A DNA stretch of 64,000 bases, taken from NCBI GenBank assembly GCA_963700895.1, contig CAVOZI010000021.1, forward strand, positions 70,825-134,824, in the 5' to 3' direction. Below the pieces are notes generated by a model that saw only the letters and a list, made by a program, of their open reading frames with translations, was not told where the DNA came from and made no database searches. The stretch's first letter is position 1. Every line of letters starts with the position of its first letter. Made by a program: the position numbers and the translations under genes. Below, piece by piece: positions 1 to 7,298 of the stretch. Source of the stretch: Anderseniella sp963700895. GTDB taxonomy: Bacteria; Pseudomonadota; Alphaproteobacteria; Rhizobiales; Aestuariivirgaceae.

Positions 1-445
1 TGCGGCCGGCGGCGAAGCGGCGGACAATCTGGTAGAAGGTTTCCGCCGCGCCCCAGTTTTCCTTCTTCTGGTAGGACGGCAGTTCGACGGGGACCACCGG
101 GATGCCGAGGCCGAGGGTTTCAGCCAGGCCGCCGGGGTCGTCCTGGATCAGTTCAGCCGTGCACGAAGCGCCGACCAGCAGCGCCTGCGGCTTGAACCGT
201 TCGGCAGCGGCGCGCGCGGCCTGCTTGAACAGTTCGGCGGTGTCAGAGCCAAGGTCGCGGGCCTGGAAGGTGGTGTAGGTCACGGGCGGGCGCTTGCCGT
301 TGCGCTCGATCATGGTGAACAGCAGGTCGGCATAGGTGTCGCCCTGCGGCGCGTGCAGCACGTAGTGCAGCCCTTCCATGGCGGTGGCGATGCGCATTGC
401 ACCGACGTGGGGCGGGCCTTCATATGTCCACATGGCGAGCTGCAT
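1..445 (-). CDS. bchB: Light-independent protochlorophyllide reductase subunit B (partial, N-terminal part)
   Basis: BchB pairs with BchN as the catalytic NB component of dark-operative protochlorophyllide reductase, which reduces ring D of protochlorophyllide using electrons from BchL. Only the first 148 codons are present; the gene runs off the left edge. The start MQLAMWTYEGPPHVG is typical of BchB. Asp36 (in HAPQGDTYAD) is present, the unusual aspartate ligand of the NB [4Fe-4S] cluster. The start lies 5 bp after the bchN stop, so the two are probably translationally coupled in a bchFNB(H...) operon. Identification is firm from the sequence start and its position. Confidence 0.96.
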   Translation of the reverse strand, partial: MQLAMWTYEGPPHVGAMRIATAMEGLHYVLHAPQGDTYADLLFTMIERNGKRPPVTYTTFQARDLGSDTAELFKQAARAAAERFKPQALLVGASCTAELIQDDPGGLAETLGLGIPVVPVELPSYQKKENWGAAETFYQIVRRFAAGR

Positions 446-450
446 GGCCG

Positions 451-1740
451 TTATACCTCCAGCCGCGCGCGGCGGATAAGGGGTCGCGCGAACAGTTCGG
501 CAAGGTCGCCTGCCTGCTCGTAGCCCTGGACGGGTGTGAACACCAGTTCGATCGACCACTTGGTGGCGAAGCCTTCGGCCTCCAGCGGGTTGGCGAGGCC
601 AAGGCCGCAGACAACCAGGTCGGGTCTTGCGGCGCGGCAGCGGTCAAGCTGCTGGTCGACGTCCTGGCCTTCCGACAGCTGTGTGCCGGGCGGCAGCAGG
701 GCAAGCTCGGCGCCCATGTGATGGCGGTGCAGGAAAGGCGTGCCCACCTCGACCAGGCGCATGCCAGCTTCACGGGCGAGGAAACGCGCCATCGGCGGCT
801 CCAGCTGTGAGTCCGGAAACAGGAACAAGCTCTTGTTTTCGAGATGTTTTTTGTAGAGTGAAACAGCCTTTCGGGCGCGTTCCCGGCCGGGTGCCGTGAC
901 TTCGTCGAAAGTGGTCTGCGGTACGTCCCAGGCATGGGCGGCGGCCTGCAGCCAGCCGGTGGTGCCTTCCTCGCCGAGCGGGAACGGCGCTGGCAGCACC
1001 TCGCAACCGCGTTCCTCCAGCAGCCGGGCCGTGTCGGCCAGGAACGGCTGGGCCAGCAACACTTTCGTGCCGGGGCCAAGCGGGGGCAGGGACTGCGAAT
1101 CGCGCGCCGGCAGGAAGCCGACGGGGCCAATGCCGAGCGCCTCGAACAGGCGGCGGAACTGGTCTTCGACCACATCGGCAAGCGTGCCGGCAATCAGCAG
1201 GCGGGGCGTTGCGCCGGTGGCTGCCGGGCATTCCGGCACCAGCGAGGCCAGGCAGGCGTCCTCGCCTTGCGTGAAAGTGGTCTCGATACCGGAGCCTGAA
1301 TAGTTGAGGACCCGCACCCGGGGGCTGTGGGTGACGGACAGCCGCTGGGCGGCGCGCGACAGGTCCAGCTTGATCACTTCCGACGGGCACGAGCCGACGA
1401 GGAACAACATGCGGATTTCCGGGCGCCGCTCGAGCAGCCGGGCGACGACGCGATCGAGTTCGTCATTGGCATCGGCAAGGCCCGCCAGGTCGCGGTCGTC
1501 GATGATGGCGGTGGCGAATCTCGGTTCGGCGAAAATCATCACGCCGGCTGCCGACTGCATGAGATGTGCACAGGTTCTTGAGCCGACGACGAGGAAGAAT
1601 GCGTCCTGGATCTTGCGGTGCAGCCAGACGATTCCCGTCAACCCGCAGAACACCTCGCGCTGGCCACGTTGCCGGATGATTTCCGGTTCGGGGCAGGCGG
1701 GAGCCTGGCTGGACGGGCGGTTGGCGGAGAACACGTTCAT
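451..1740 (-). CDS. bchN: Light-independent protochlorophyllide reductase subunit N
   Basis: A 429-residue nitrogenase-like subunit of dark-operative protochlorophyllide reductase. Cys32, Cys57 and Cys118 fall in the contexts VFCGLTG, SRTCAHL and VGSCPSE and have the same mutual spacing as the three BchN cysteines known to hold the NB-cluster; the fourth ligand is Asp36 of the adjacent BchB. The start MNVFSANRPS was chosen because it overlaps the bchF stop by 4 bp (ATGA) and gives the usual family length; an upstream extension would run far into bchF. The complex allows bacteriochlorophyll synthesis in the dark. Confidence 0.96.
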   Translation of the reverse strand: MNVFSANRPSSQAPACPEPEIIRQRGQREVFCGLTGIVWLHRKIQDAFFLVVGSRTCAHLMQSAAGVMIFAEPRFATAIIDDRDLAGLADANDELDRVVARLLERRPEIRMLFLVGSCPSEVIKLDLSRAAQRLSVTHSPRVRVLNYSGSGIETTFTQGEDACLASLVPECPAATGATPRLLIAGTLADVVEDQFRRLFEALGIGPVGFLPARDSQSLPPLGPGTKVLLAQPFLADTARLLEERGCEVLPAPFPLGEEGTTGWLQAAAHAWDVPQTTFDEVTAPGRERARKAVSLYKKHLENKSLFLFPDSQLEPPMARFLAREAGMRLVEVGTPFLHRHHMGAELALLPPGTQLSEGQDVDQQLDRCRAARPDLVVCGLGLANPLEAEGFATKWSIELVFTPVQGYEQAGDLAELFARPLIRRARLEV

Positions 1741-2255
1741 GCGCGCACCCCGCTTTCCGGCGGCAATGCGGCGGTCTCTCCGGCCTGCAACCTGGCCATG
1801 CGCAGCTTGTAAAGGAACTGGGCTGCATTGATAACGTAGGCGGCATAGGCAGCCAGTGCGATGAACATCTGCAGGCGGGCATCGCCCCAGTTCCATAGCC
1901 AGGCCGCAAGGTAGGCCGTGTGCAGCGCGATGACCAGCATCGACACCACGTCTTCCCAGAAAAAAGCGTCTGCAAACAGGTACTTGCCGAAAACCACCTT
2001 CTCCCAGATCGCGCCCGTTATCATGATCGTGTAGAGCACCAGCGTCTTTACAATGACGGAGGCGGTGGCTGCCTCAAGCCCGGCGCCGGTCAGCAGGTAG
2101 CGCAACACCAGCGCCAGCGACACCAGAAACACCAGGAATTGCAGCGGGGCGAGAATGCCCTGAACCAGGGTCCATGGGCTTGCGTCACGACGGCGGCGCT
2201 GTTCCGGGGTGTAAAGCCCGCTGCCCTGTGCTGCTGTTACCCTATGGGTACCCAT
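1737..2255 (-). CDS. bchF: 3-vinyl bacteriochlorophyllide hydratase
   Basis: BchF adds water to the C3 vinyl group of chlorophyllide a on the way to bacteriochlorophyllide a. The 172-residue product has the family features: a start with LYTPEQRRRRDASPW, a run of hydrophobic helices (about residues 35-55, 65-85, 105-125, 130-150) and the conserved GAIWEKVVFGKYLFA and FFWEDVVSMLVIALHT segments. The start at 2255 gives the usual family length; longer versions would run back through the promoter. It is the first gene of the leftward bchFNB operon, and a PpsR-type palindrome covers the -35 of its predicted promoter. Confidence 0.94.
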   Translation of the reverse strand: MGTHRVTAAQGSGLYTPEQRRRRDASPWTLVQGILAPLQFLVFLVSLALVLRYLLTGAGLEAATASVIVKTLVLYTIMITGAIWEKVVFGKYLFADAFFWEDVVSMLVIALHTAYLAAWLWNWGDARLQMFIALAAYAAYVINAAQFLYKLRMARLQAGETAALPPESGVRA

Positions 2256-2317
2256 TGTTTGTCCTGCCCGCTTTCCGAAATTCTGGGCCGCTATCGGCCT
2301 GACCGGAATTTGAGCAG

Positions 2318-2347
2318 AGTTTAGCGTCAGCGATTTGAAAGTGTCAA
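2318..2347 (-). promoter_or_regulatory. Predicted sigma-70 promoter of bchFNB
   Basis: On the minus strand TTGACA (2347-2342) is followed after 17-18 bp by CTAAAC/TAAACT (2324-2318). The -35 is perfect and the -10 weak, as expected for a regulated promoter. The start point would lie about 55-60 bp upstream of the bchF ATG. Confidence 0.5.
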
Positions 2348-2359
2348 CATAAGTTGACG
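2342..2359. promoter_or_regulatory. PpsR/CrtJ-type operator (bchF side)
   Basis: TGTCAACATAAGTTGACG fits the PpsR/CrtJ consensus TGT-N12-ACA, with one mismatch in the last position and the preferred C and G flanks. Read on the minus strand its last six bases are TTGACA, a perfect -35, so PpsR bound here should block RNA polymerase at bchF. Confidence 0.75.
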
Positions 2360-2375
2360 TACAATATATTTTACA
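2358..2375. promoter_or_regulatory. Second PpsR-like box (ppaA side)
   Basis: CGTACAATATATTTTACA fits N12-spaced CGT/ACA half-sites and overlaps the previous box by two bases; centres are 16 bp apart. It lacks the C/G flanks of the best sites, so it is weaker. Its end TTTACA is the likely -35 of the rightward ppaA promoter. Confidence 0.45.
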
Positions 2376-2399
2376 TTCGCGTTGTGCCGTGCCTATACT
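2370..2399 (+). promoter_or_regulatory. Predicted sigma-70 promoter of ppaA-ppsR
   Basis: TTTACA (2370-2375) and TATACT (2394-2399) are separated by 18 bp; each matches five of six consensus bases. This would give a leader of roughly 185 nt before ppaA. Confidence 0.5.
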
Positions 2400-2591
2400 G
2401 ACCGCACGCTGAGCCGGGCAGTGCGGCGAAGCGTGGGAATGATGGACGCAAAGGAAGTTCAACCCGCTCTGCCAACCTGAAGGTCCAGCAAAAGCAGGTT
2501 GATTTTCCGGTTCCCTGGCTGAAGAGTGCTCCAAGCACCGCGTCCGCTTTTCCGGAGGTGTCTCTGCGCGCCCTGAAGCAAAGGACACGGC

Positions 2592-3461
2592 ATGTCCATT
2601 ATCGAAGACGATCCCGGCCTGAGCCGGCGGCCTGTCAGGGCTGGGCGGATGCAGGCAGGTTCAGGCAAGGGAAGCATGATTGCTTCCATCTTGGAGGGCG
2701 ACGTCATTCCAGGTCTGTTGCGAAATTACGCCGCCTCGATGCCGGCCCGGACCGGGGCCGGGCCGGGCGGCAATTCCTTTGACTCCGAAGCGCTGCTGCT
2801 GAGCGAATCATTGCTTGGCTGGAGAGCTGATGCGCCACAGCGCATAATGGAGGACCTTCGCGGGCGCGGCGGCCACGGCGCAAGGTTTGCGGAAGCGGTG
2901 CTCGGCGAGGCGGCCCGCCGCCTTGGTGAAATGTGGGTAGAGGATCGCTGCAGCTTTTTCCAGGTCTCGCTGGCGATGTCCGAACTGCAATCGCTGTTGA
3001 GGGCGGGCAGGCCGGAGACTGCCAGCATCGGCGCTGCGCCTGCAGGCAGCCTGTGCGGCAAGGTGGTTCTGGCCACGGCCCCCGGGGAACAGCACTCATT
3101 CGGCGTCAGCGTTCTGGAGGTCGCCTTTGCCGAGGCGGGCTGGGCGACAACCACGATGGTCGGGCAGCCGTTTTCGGCGCTGTCCCAACTGCTTGGGCAG
3201 GCATCTTTCGATGTGGTTGCCCTGTCGTGCAGTTGCAGCGGGTTGCTCGATGGATTGAAATCAGCTATCGGAACCTTGCGCCGGGCTTCCCTCAATCCGC
3301 ACGTCAAGGTCCTTGTTGGCGGACATCTGGAATCGCAGGTAGAGTGTTTTGCGGAACGCGTCGGGGCGGACGCCAGTGCGGGCGACATTGAAAGTGCACT
3401 AGCAGCCGCCAACAGCCTTTTGGCTCAACCCCGAGAGCCCGCCCATGAACAGGCGCGGTAA
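2592..3461 (+). CDS. ppaA: PpaA/AerR-type cobalamin-binding antirepressor
   Basis: A 289-residue relative of PpaA/AerR, which binds cobalamin and modulates PpsR/CrtJ control of photosynthesis genes according to light and oxygen. Residues about 95-140 carry the helical cap motif (LGEMWVEDRCSFFQVS), and residues 155-280 form the Rossmann-like B12-binding domain, with GEQHSFG placing His168 where the family has its cobalt ligand. It lies directly before ppsR, overlapping it by 17 bp, and diverges from bchF, as in other phototrophs. Starts at Met1, Met20 and Met29 are possible; AerR in Rhodobacter capsulatus is known to have long and short forms. The first ATG was taken without a strong ribosome site. 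Confidence 0.88.
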   Translation: MSIIEDDPGLSRRPVRAGRMQAGSGKGSMIASILEGDVIPGLLRNYAASMPARTGAGPGGNSFDSEALLLSESLLGWRADAPQRIMEDLRGRGGHGARFAEAVLGEAARRLGEMWVEDRCSFFQVSLAMSELQSLLRAGRPETASIGAAPAGSLCGKVVLATAPGEQHSFGVSVLEVAFAEAGWATTTMVGQPFSALSQLLGQASFDVVALSCSCSGLLDGLKSAIGTLRRASLNPHVKVLVGGHLESQVECFAERVGADASAGDIESALAAANSLLAQPREPAHEQAR

Positions 3462-4941
3462 TAATGACAACTACAGTCTGAGCATGGACAAGAAACTGCC
3501 AGAACGAGAAGATTCCAGGGTGCCGCATCGTCAGTTCGATGCGGCCTTGAACACGTTCCGGGGGCTCGAACCCAAGGCTGCAGCCGGGCTGGCGCTGGCC
3601 GCGGCCGATATCGCGCTGGTGATTGATGCCGAGGGCGTGATTGCCGACGTGGCGTTTCATGACGCATCCTTTGGAGATGAGGGCGTAGGCAGCTGGATCG
3701 GCCGGCCGTGGTCGGAAACCGTTACGGTTGAAAGCAGATCGAAGGTCGATGCGCTGATGAGCGAGGCGCGCGCCGGCAAGTTTGCACGCAAGCGCGAGGT
3801 CAACCACATTCGCGGCTCCATGGACGATCTGCCGATTCGCTATGCCGCCGTGCCTCTGGGCAAGCAGGGCGAGGTTCTGGCGGTCGGCATGGACTTGCGT
3901 GCGGTCGCCGAGCAGCAACAGCAACTGATCAATGCCCAGCAGATGATGGAGCGCGAGTACGCCAAGCTGCGGCAGGCGGAAGCGCGCTACCGGCTGCTGT
4001 TCCGGCTGGCGTCGGAAGCGGTGCTGGTGGTTGATGCCGGGCGGGAAACCGTGGTCGATGCAAACCCCACCTGTGTCGACATGCTCGGCCGGCCGATAAA
4101 CCAGATTGCCGATCACAAGCTGGCAACATTGTTCGACAAGAGCGCCTGGACCGAGTTGTCGGACCTTCTGGCAACTGTGCGCTCCGGCGCCAATGCCGGT
4201 GAAGTCACGCTGAAGCTGCTTGATGGCAAGCTGGTCCGGGTGGCTGCTTCTTTGTTCCGGCAGGAGGGCATCTCGCAGATGCTCATCCGGCTGGCGCCCA
4301 AGGTGGATGTTGATGGCCGCGGGCCTGCCGGCAAGAGCAGCGGCAACATCATCGCCGCTGTCGAGGCATTGCCTGACGCGTTCGTCGTCACCGATGAGAA
4401 TGGCGTGATTCTGGTCGCCAATCCTGCATTCTGCGATCTGGCTGGGGTGGTAAGCCTGTCGCAGCTGGAGGGCCGCAAGTTGGAAAGCTGGCTTGGCCGG
4501 ACATCCGTGGATGTGGGGCTGATCCTGACCAATGTGCGCGAGCACGGATCGGTCCGGAATTTCGCGACCGTGGTGCGGGACGACATCGGTGCCGAAGAAC
4601 GGGTTGTTCTGTCGGCGGCTGCCTCGCCTGAGCCGGGCGCACCCTGCATCGGCTTCCTGTTGCGCCGGTCGGCGTCTGCCAGCGTTACCGGCACCGGCGT
4701 GGTATCGCCGATGATGCGGTCTGCCAACCAGCTGACCGAACTCGTCGGGCGCGTGCCGATGAAGGAACTGGTGCGCGAAACCACCGACATGATCGAAAAG
4801 ATGTGCATCGAGGCCGCGCTTGAACTGACCGGAAACAACCGCGCGTCCGCTGCCGATCTGCTCGGCCTTTCACGGCAGAGTTTCTATATCAAGCTGCGCC
4901 GGCATGGCCTTCTCGACGGTGACAATGACGACACCGCCTGA
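3445..4941 (+). CDS. ppsR: Transcriptional repressor of photosynthesis genes PpsR/CrtJ
   Basis: PpsR represses bch, crt and puc genes under aerobic conditions. The 498-residue product has an N-terminal PAS-like region, a glutamine-rich linker helix (near residues 155-175, EQQQQLINAQQMMEREY), two PAS domains (about 180-290 and 310-430) and a C-terminal FIS-type HTH (GNNRASAADLLGLSRQSFYIKLRRHG). Cys454 sits at the start of the HTH helix bundle (EKMCIEAAL), the position of the redox-active cysteine of CrtJ; Cys210 and Cys330 lie in the PAS domains. The start overlaps ppaA; Met14 at 3484 is an alternative. Its predicted targets flank it on both sides. Confidence 0.95.
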   Translation: MNRRGNNDNYSLSMDKKLPEREDSRVPHRQFDAALNTFRGLEPKAAAGLALAAADIALVIDAEGVIADVAFHDASFGDEGVGSWIGRPWSETVTVESRSKVDALMSEARAGKFARKREVNHIRGSMDDLPIRYAAVPLGKQGEVLAVGMDLRAVAEQQQQLINAQQMMEREYAKLRQAEARYRLLFRLASEAVLVVDAGRETVVDANPTCVDMLGRPINQIADHKLATLFDKSAWTELSDLLATVRSGANAGEVTLKLLDGKLVRVAASLFRQEGISQMLIRLAPKVDVDGRGPAGKSSGNIIAAVEALPDAFVVTDENGVILVANPAFCDLAGVVSLSQLEGRKLESWLGRTSVDVGLILTNVREHGSVRNFATVVRDDIGAEERVVLSAAASPEPGAPCIGFLLRRSASASVTGTGVVSPMMRSANQLTELVGRVPMKELVRETTDMIEKMCIEAALELTGNNRASAADLLGLSRQSFYIKLRRHGLLDGDNDDTA

Positions 4942-4962
4942 CGTGCGTTTGCGGGCAGCATG

Positions 4963-4980
4963 TGTCATTCAAAACTTACA
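4963..4980. promoter_or_regulatory. PpsR/CrtJ operator, upstream site of bchG
   Basis: TGTCATTCAAAACTTACA is an exact TGT-N12-ACA match. It lies 7 bp from the next box, the close spacing that CrtJ/PpsR tetramers are known to use for cooperative binding. Confidence 0.78.
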
Positions 4981-4987
4981 TTAATTC

Positions 4988-5005
4988 CGTCAATCTAGAT
5001 TGACA
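4988..5005. promoter_or_regulatory. PpsR/CrtJ operator, promoter-proximal site of bchG
   Basis: CGTCAATCTAGATTGACA is an extended palindrome (TCAATCTAGATTGA core) fitting CGT-N12-ACA with C and G flanks. Its last six bases TTGACA form the predicted -35 of bchG. Confidence 0.8.
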
Positions 5006-5028
5006 CTTTTGCGGTCCGCCGATACCGT
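5000..5028 (+). promoter_or_regulatory. Predicted promoter of the bchG operon
   Basis: TTGACA (5000-5005) with 17-bp spacing to TACCGT (5023-5028). The -10 is weak. The implied start point falls almost on the bchG ATG at 5034, leaving little or no leader. Confidence 0.45.
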
Positions 5029-5033
5029 AAGGC

Positions 5034-5945
5034 ATGTCAAAGTCTGCGGTCATCTCCAGTTCGCGCGGGTATCCGGACCCGCTGTCCGTCCTTGAACTGT
5101 TGAAGCCCATCACCTGGTTTGCCCCGATGTGGGCGCTGGGGTGCGGCGTGGTTTCCTCGGGCGTCTCCATCCAGAACAACTGGCTCATTGTTGCCGGCGC
5201 CATCGTGCTTGCTGGACCGATGGTTTGCGGCACCAGCCAGGCCGTAAACGATTGGTTTGACAGGGATGTTGACGCTATCAACGAGCCCGGCCGCCCCATC
5301 CCCTCCGGGCGCGTGCCGGGCCGTTGGGCACTCTATATCGCGATTGTGTGGACTGGATTGTCGCTGCTGCTGGCGGCGGCACTGGGCATCTGGGTGCTTT
5401 GGGCAGCCGTGTTCGGCCTGGTGCTGGCATGGGCCTACAGTGCGCCGCCGCCCCGGCTGAAGAAGAATGGCTGGTGGGGCAATGGAGCGGTTGGCCTGTG
5501 TTACGAGGGATTGCCGTGGTTTACCGGGGCCGCTGCCCTGCAGGGCGCGCTGCCCGACTGGCGCATCATCTCGCTGGCCGTTCTCTACAGCATTGGCGCG
5601 CACGGTATCATGACGCTCAACGATTTCAAGTCGGTGGAAGGCGACCGGCAGCTTGGCCTGCGCTCGCTGCCGGCGCGTTACGGCATCGGCCCGGCGGCGA
5701 AGCTTGCCTGCTGGGTGATGGCGCTGCCGCAGGTGGTTGTGATCGGCCTGCTGCTGTCCTGGAGCCAGCATATTCATGCGGGCATCGTGACGGCGCTGCT
5801 GGCAGCGCAGCTGGTGCTGATGCGGCGGTTGCTGCAGGACCCGGAAGGCAAGGCCGCCTGGTACAACGCCACCGGAACGACACTTTACGTACTTGGCATG
5901 CTGGCGGCAGCGTTTGCCGTGCGTGCGCTTCAGGCGGGGGTCTAG
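5034..5945 (+). CDS. bchG: Bacteriochlorophyll synthase (geranylgeranyl/phytyl transferase)
   Basis: BchG esterifies bacteriochlorophyllide a with a C20 isoprenoid. The 303-residue protein is a UbiA-type prenyltransferase: nine or so hydrophobic helices, the first Asp-rich motif NDWFDRDVDAINEP (about residues 73-86) and a second motif NDFKSVEGDRQLGLRSLP near residues 196-213, both diagnostic for chlorophyll synthases. It starts the bchG-pucC-bchP operon, 3 bp before the next gene. No real Shine-Dalgarno precedes the ATG, and the promoter lies so close that the message may be leaderless. Confidence 0.95.
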   Translation: MSKSAVISSSRGYPDPLSVLELLKPITWFAPMWALGCGVVSSGVSIQNNWLIVAGAIVLAGPMVCGTSQAVNDWFDRDVDAINEPGRPIPSGRVPGRWALYIAIVWTGLSLLLAAALGIWVLWAAVFGLVLAWAYSAPPPRLKKNGWWGNGAVGLCYEGLPWFTGAAALQGALPDWRIISLAVLYSIGAHGIMTLNDFKSVEGDRQLGLRSLPARYGIGPAAKLACWVMALPQVVVIGLLLSWSQHIHAGIVTALLAAQLVLMRRLLQDPEGKAAWYNATGTTLYVLGMLAAAFAVRALQAGV

Positions 5946-5948
5946 ATC

Positions 5949-7298
5949 ATGGCGGGCACATCTGCAACGACGCTCGGCTGGCTCGGCATCATCCGGCTCG
6001 GGCTGGTGCAGACGGCGCTCGGCGCCATCGTGGTGCTGACGACATCGACGCTCAACCGGGTCATGGTGGTGGAGCTTGCCCTGCCGGCCATGTTGCCGGG
6101 CGTACTGGTGGGCGTGCACTACGCCGTGCAGATGGCGCGCCCGCGCTTCGGTCACGGCTCCGACGTGGGCGGCATGCGGACCCGCTGGATCATCGGCGGC
6201 ATGGCGCTGCTGGCCTTTTCTGGCAGCCTCGCCGCTGCAGCCACGGCGCTTGTCGCGATCAACCAGGCTGCCGGTATTGCATTGAATTTCCTGGCGTTTC
6301 TGCTTATCGGCGCGGGCGTCGGCGCGGCAGGCACCTCGCTCCTGGCGCTGCTGGCTTCGCGGGTCGCGCCGGAGCGGCGGGCGGCGGCGGCCACCATCGT
6401 CTGGCTGATGATGATCTTCGGCATGGCCGCCACGGCAGGCATTGCCGGGTCACTGCTCGATCCGTTCTCCACCATGCGGCTGGTTGCCGTGTCGTCGAGC
6501 GTGTCGGGGCTGGCGCTGCTGCTGACCATCGTGGCGGTGTGGGGCGTCGAGGCGCGATTTGCCGAAACCACTACAGAGCCCCGATCCGGCTCAACAGATT
6601 TCCGTGCCGCCCTTGCGGAGGTCTGGGCTGATGACCGGGCGCGGCGGTTCTCGATCTTCGTGTTCATTTCCATGCTCGCCTATAGCGGCCAGGACCTGGT
6701 GCTGGAGCCCTATGCGGGTCACGTGTTCGGGCTGACGCCGGGCGAATCCACCAGCCTTGCCGGCATCCAGCATGGCGGGGTTTTCGCCGGCATGGTGCTG
6801 GTGGCGATCACCAGCACGACCTTGCGCATCGTGCGGGCGGTGCCGCTGCAGTGGTGGGCGGTGGGTGGTTGCGCGGTTTCGGCGCTGGCGCTGCTTGGGC
6901 TGGTGGCCGGTGGCTATGTTGGCCCGGGTTGGCCACTCAAGGCCAATGTGGTGCTGCTGGGCGTTGCAAACGGTGCATTCGCGGTTGCCGCCATCGGTTC
7001 GATGATGGCGCTGGCAGGTTCTGCCGGTCCGCGCAAGGAAGGCATCCGCATGGGCGTGTGGGGCGCTGCGCAGGCCATTGCCTTCGGGCTTGGCGGCTTC
7101 CTTGGCACGGCTGCCGTCGACGTCACGCGGTATTTCACCGGCTCACCCTTGCAGGCCTACGTGTTGGTGTTCGCTGCGGAAGCCATCCTGTTCATCTGGT
7201 CGGCGAAGCTTGCCGCCGGCATCGTCGGCGTCCGCTGCCCGGTTGCCGCGGGCGAAGCCCGCAATCTTTCATCCTCCAACCCGGAGCCCGTATCATGA
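5949..7298 (+). CDS. PucC/LhaA-family MFS protein (BCD family) between bchG and bchP
   Basis: A 449-residue, roughly 12-helix protein of the bacteriochlorophyll delivery (PucC/LhaA/Bch2) branch of the major facilitator superfamily. Characteristic segments include MVVELALPAMLPGVLVGVHY, PRFGHGSDVGGMRTRWI and QDLVLEPYAGHVFG. Family members help assemble light-harvesting complexes, possibly by moving pigments. A copy between bchG and bchP is the usual arrangement in alphaproteobacterial photosynthesis clusters. It ends in an ATGA overlap with bchP, so it is co-translated with it. The exact substrate is not known. Confidence 0.9.
   Translation: MAGTSATTLGWLGIIRLGLVQTALGAIVVLTTSTLNRVMVVELALPAMLPGVLVGVHYAVQMARPRFGHGSDVGGMRTRWIIGGMALLAFSGSLAAAATALVAINQAAGIALNFLAFLLIGAGVGAAGTSLLALLASRVAPERRAAAATIVWLMMIFGMAATAGIAGSLLDPFSTMRLVAVSSSVSGLALLLTIVAVWGVEARFAETTTEPRSGSTDFRAALAEVWADDRARRFSIFVFISMLAYSGQDLVLEPYAGHVFGLTPGESTSLAGIQHGGVFAGMVLVAITSTTLRIVRAVPLQWWAVGGCAVSALALLGLVAGGYVGPGWPLKANVVLLGVANGAFAVAAIGSMMALAGSAGPRKEGIRMGVWGAAQAIAFGLGGFLGTAAVDVTRYFTGSPLQAYVLVFAAEAILFIWSAKLAAGIVGVRCPVAAGEARNLSSSNPEPVS

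Larger units (their letters stand above)
2256..2591. promoter_or_regulatory. Divergent bchF / ppaA control region
   Basis: This 336-bp gap holds two back-to-back promoters and two PpsR-type boxes between about 2318 and 2399, listed separately. The ppaA leader from about 2406 to 2591 has no gene. It contains an imperfect hairpin with arms CAACCTG (2473-2479) and CAGGTTG (2495-2501) followed by ATTTTCC, whose role is unknown. I looked for cobalamin-riboswitch box sequences in this leader, since ppaA encodes a B12 protein, and saw none. Confidence 0.7.

Noticed and set aside
397..1831. Several plus-strand frames across bchB and bchN
   Set aside because: All are opposite well-identified bch genes and show no recognisable domains.
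2406..2591. Cobalamin riboswitch in the ppaA leader
   Set aside because: Considered because ppaA encodes a B12 protein, but no B12-box-like conserved core is visible.
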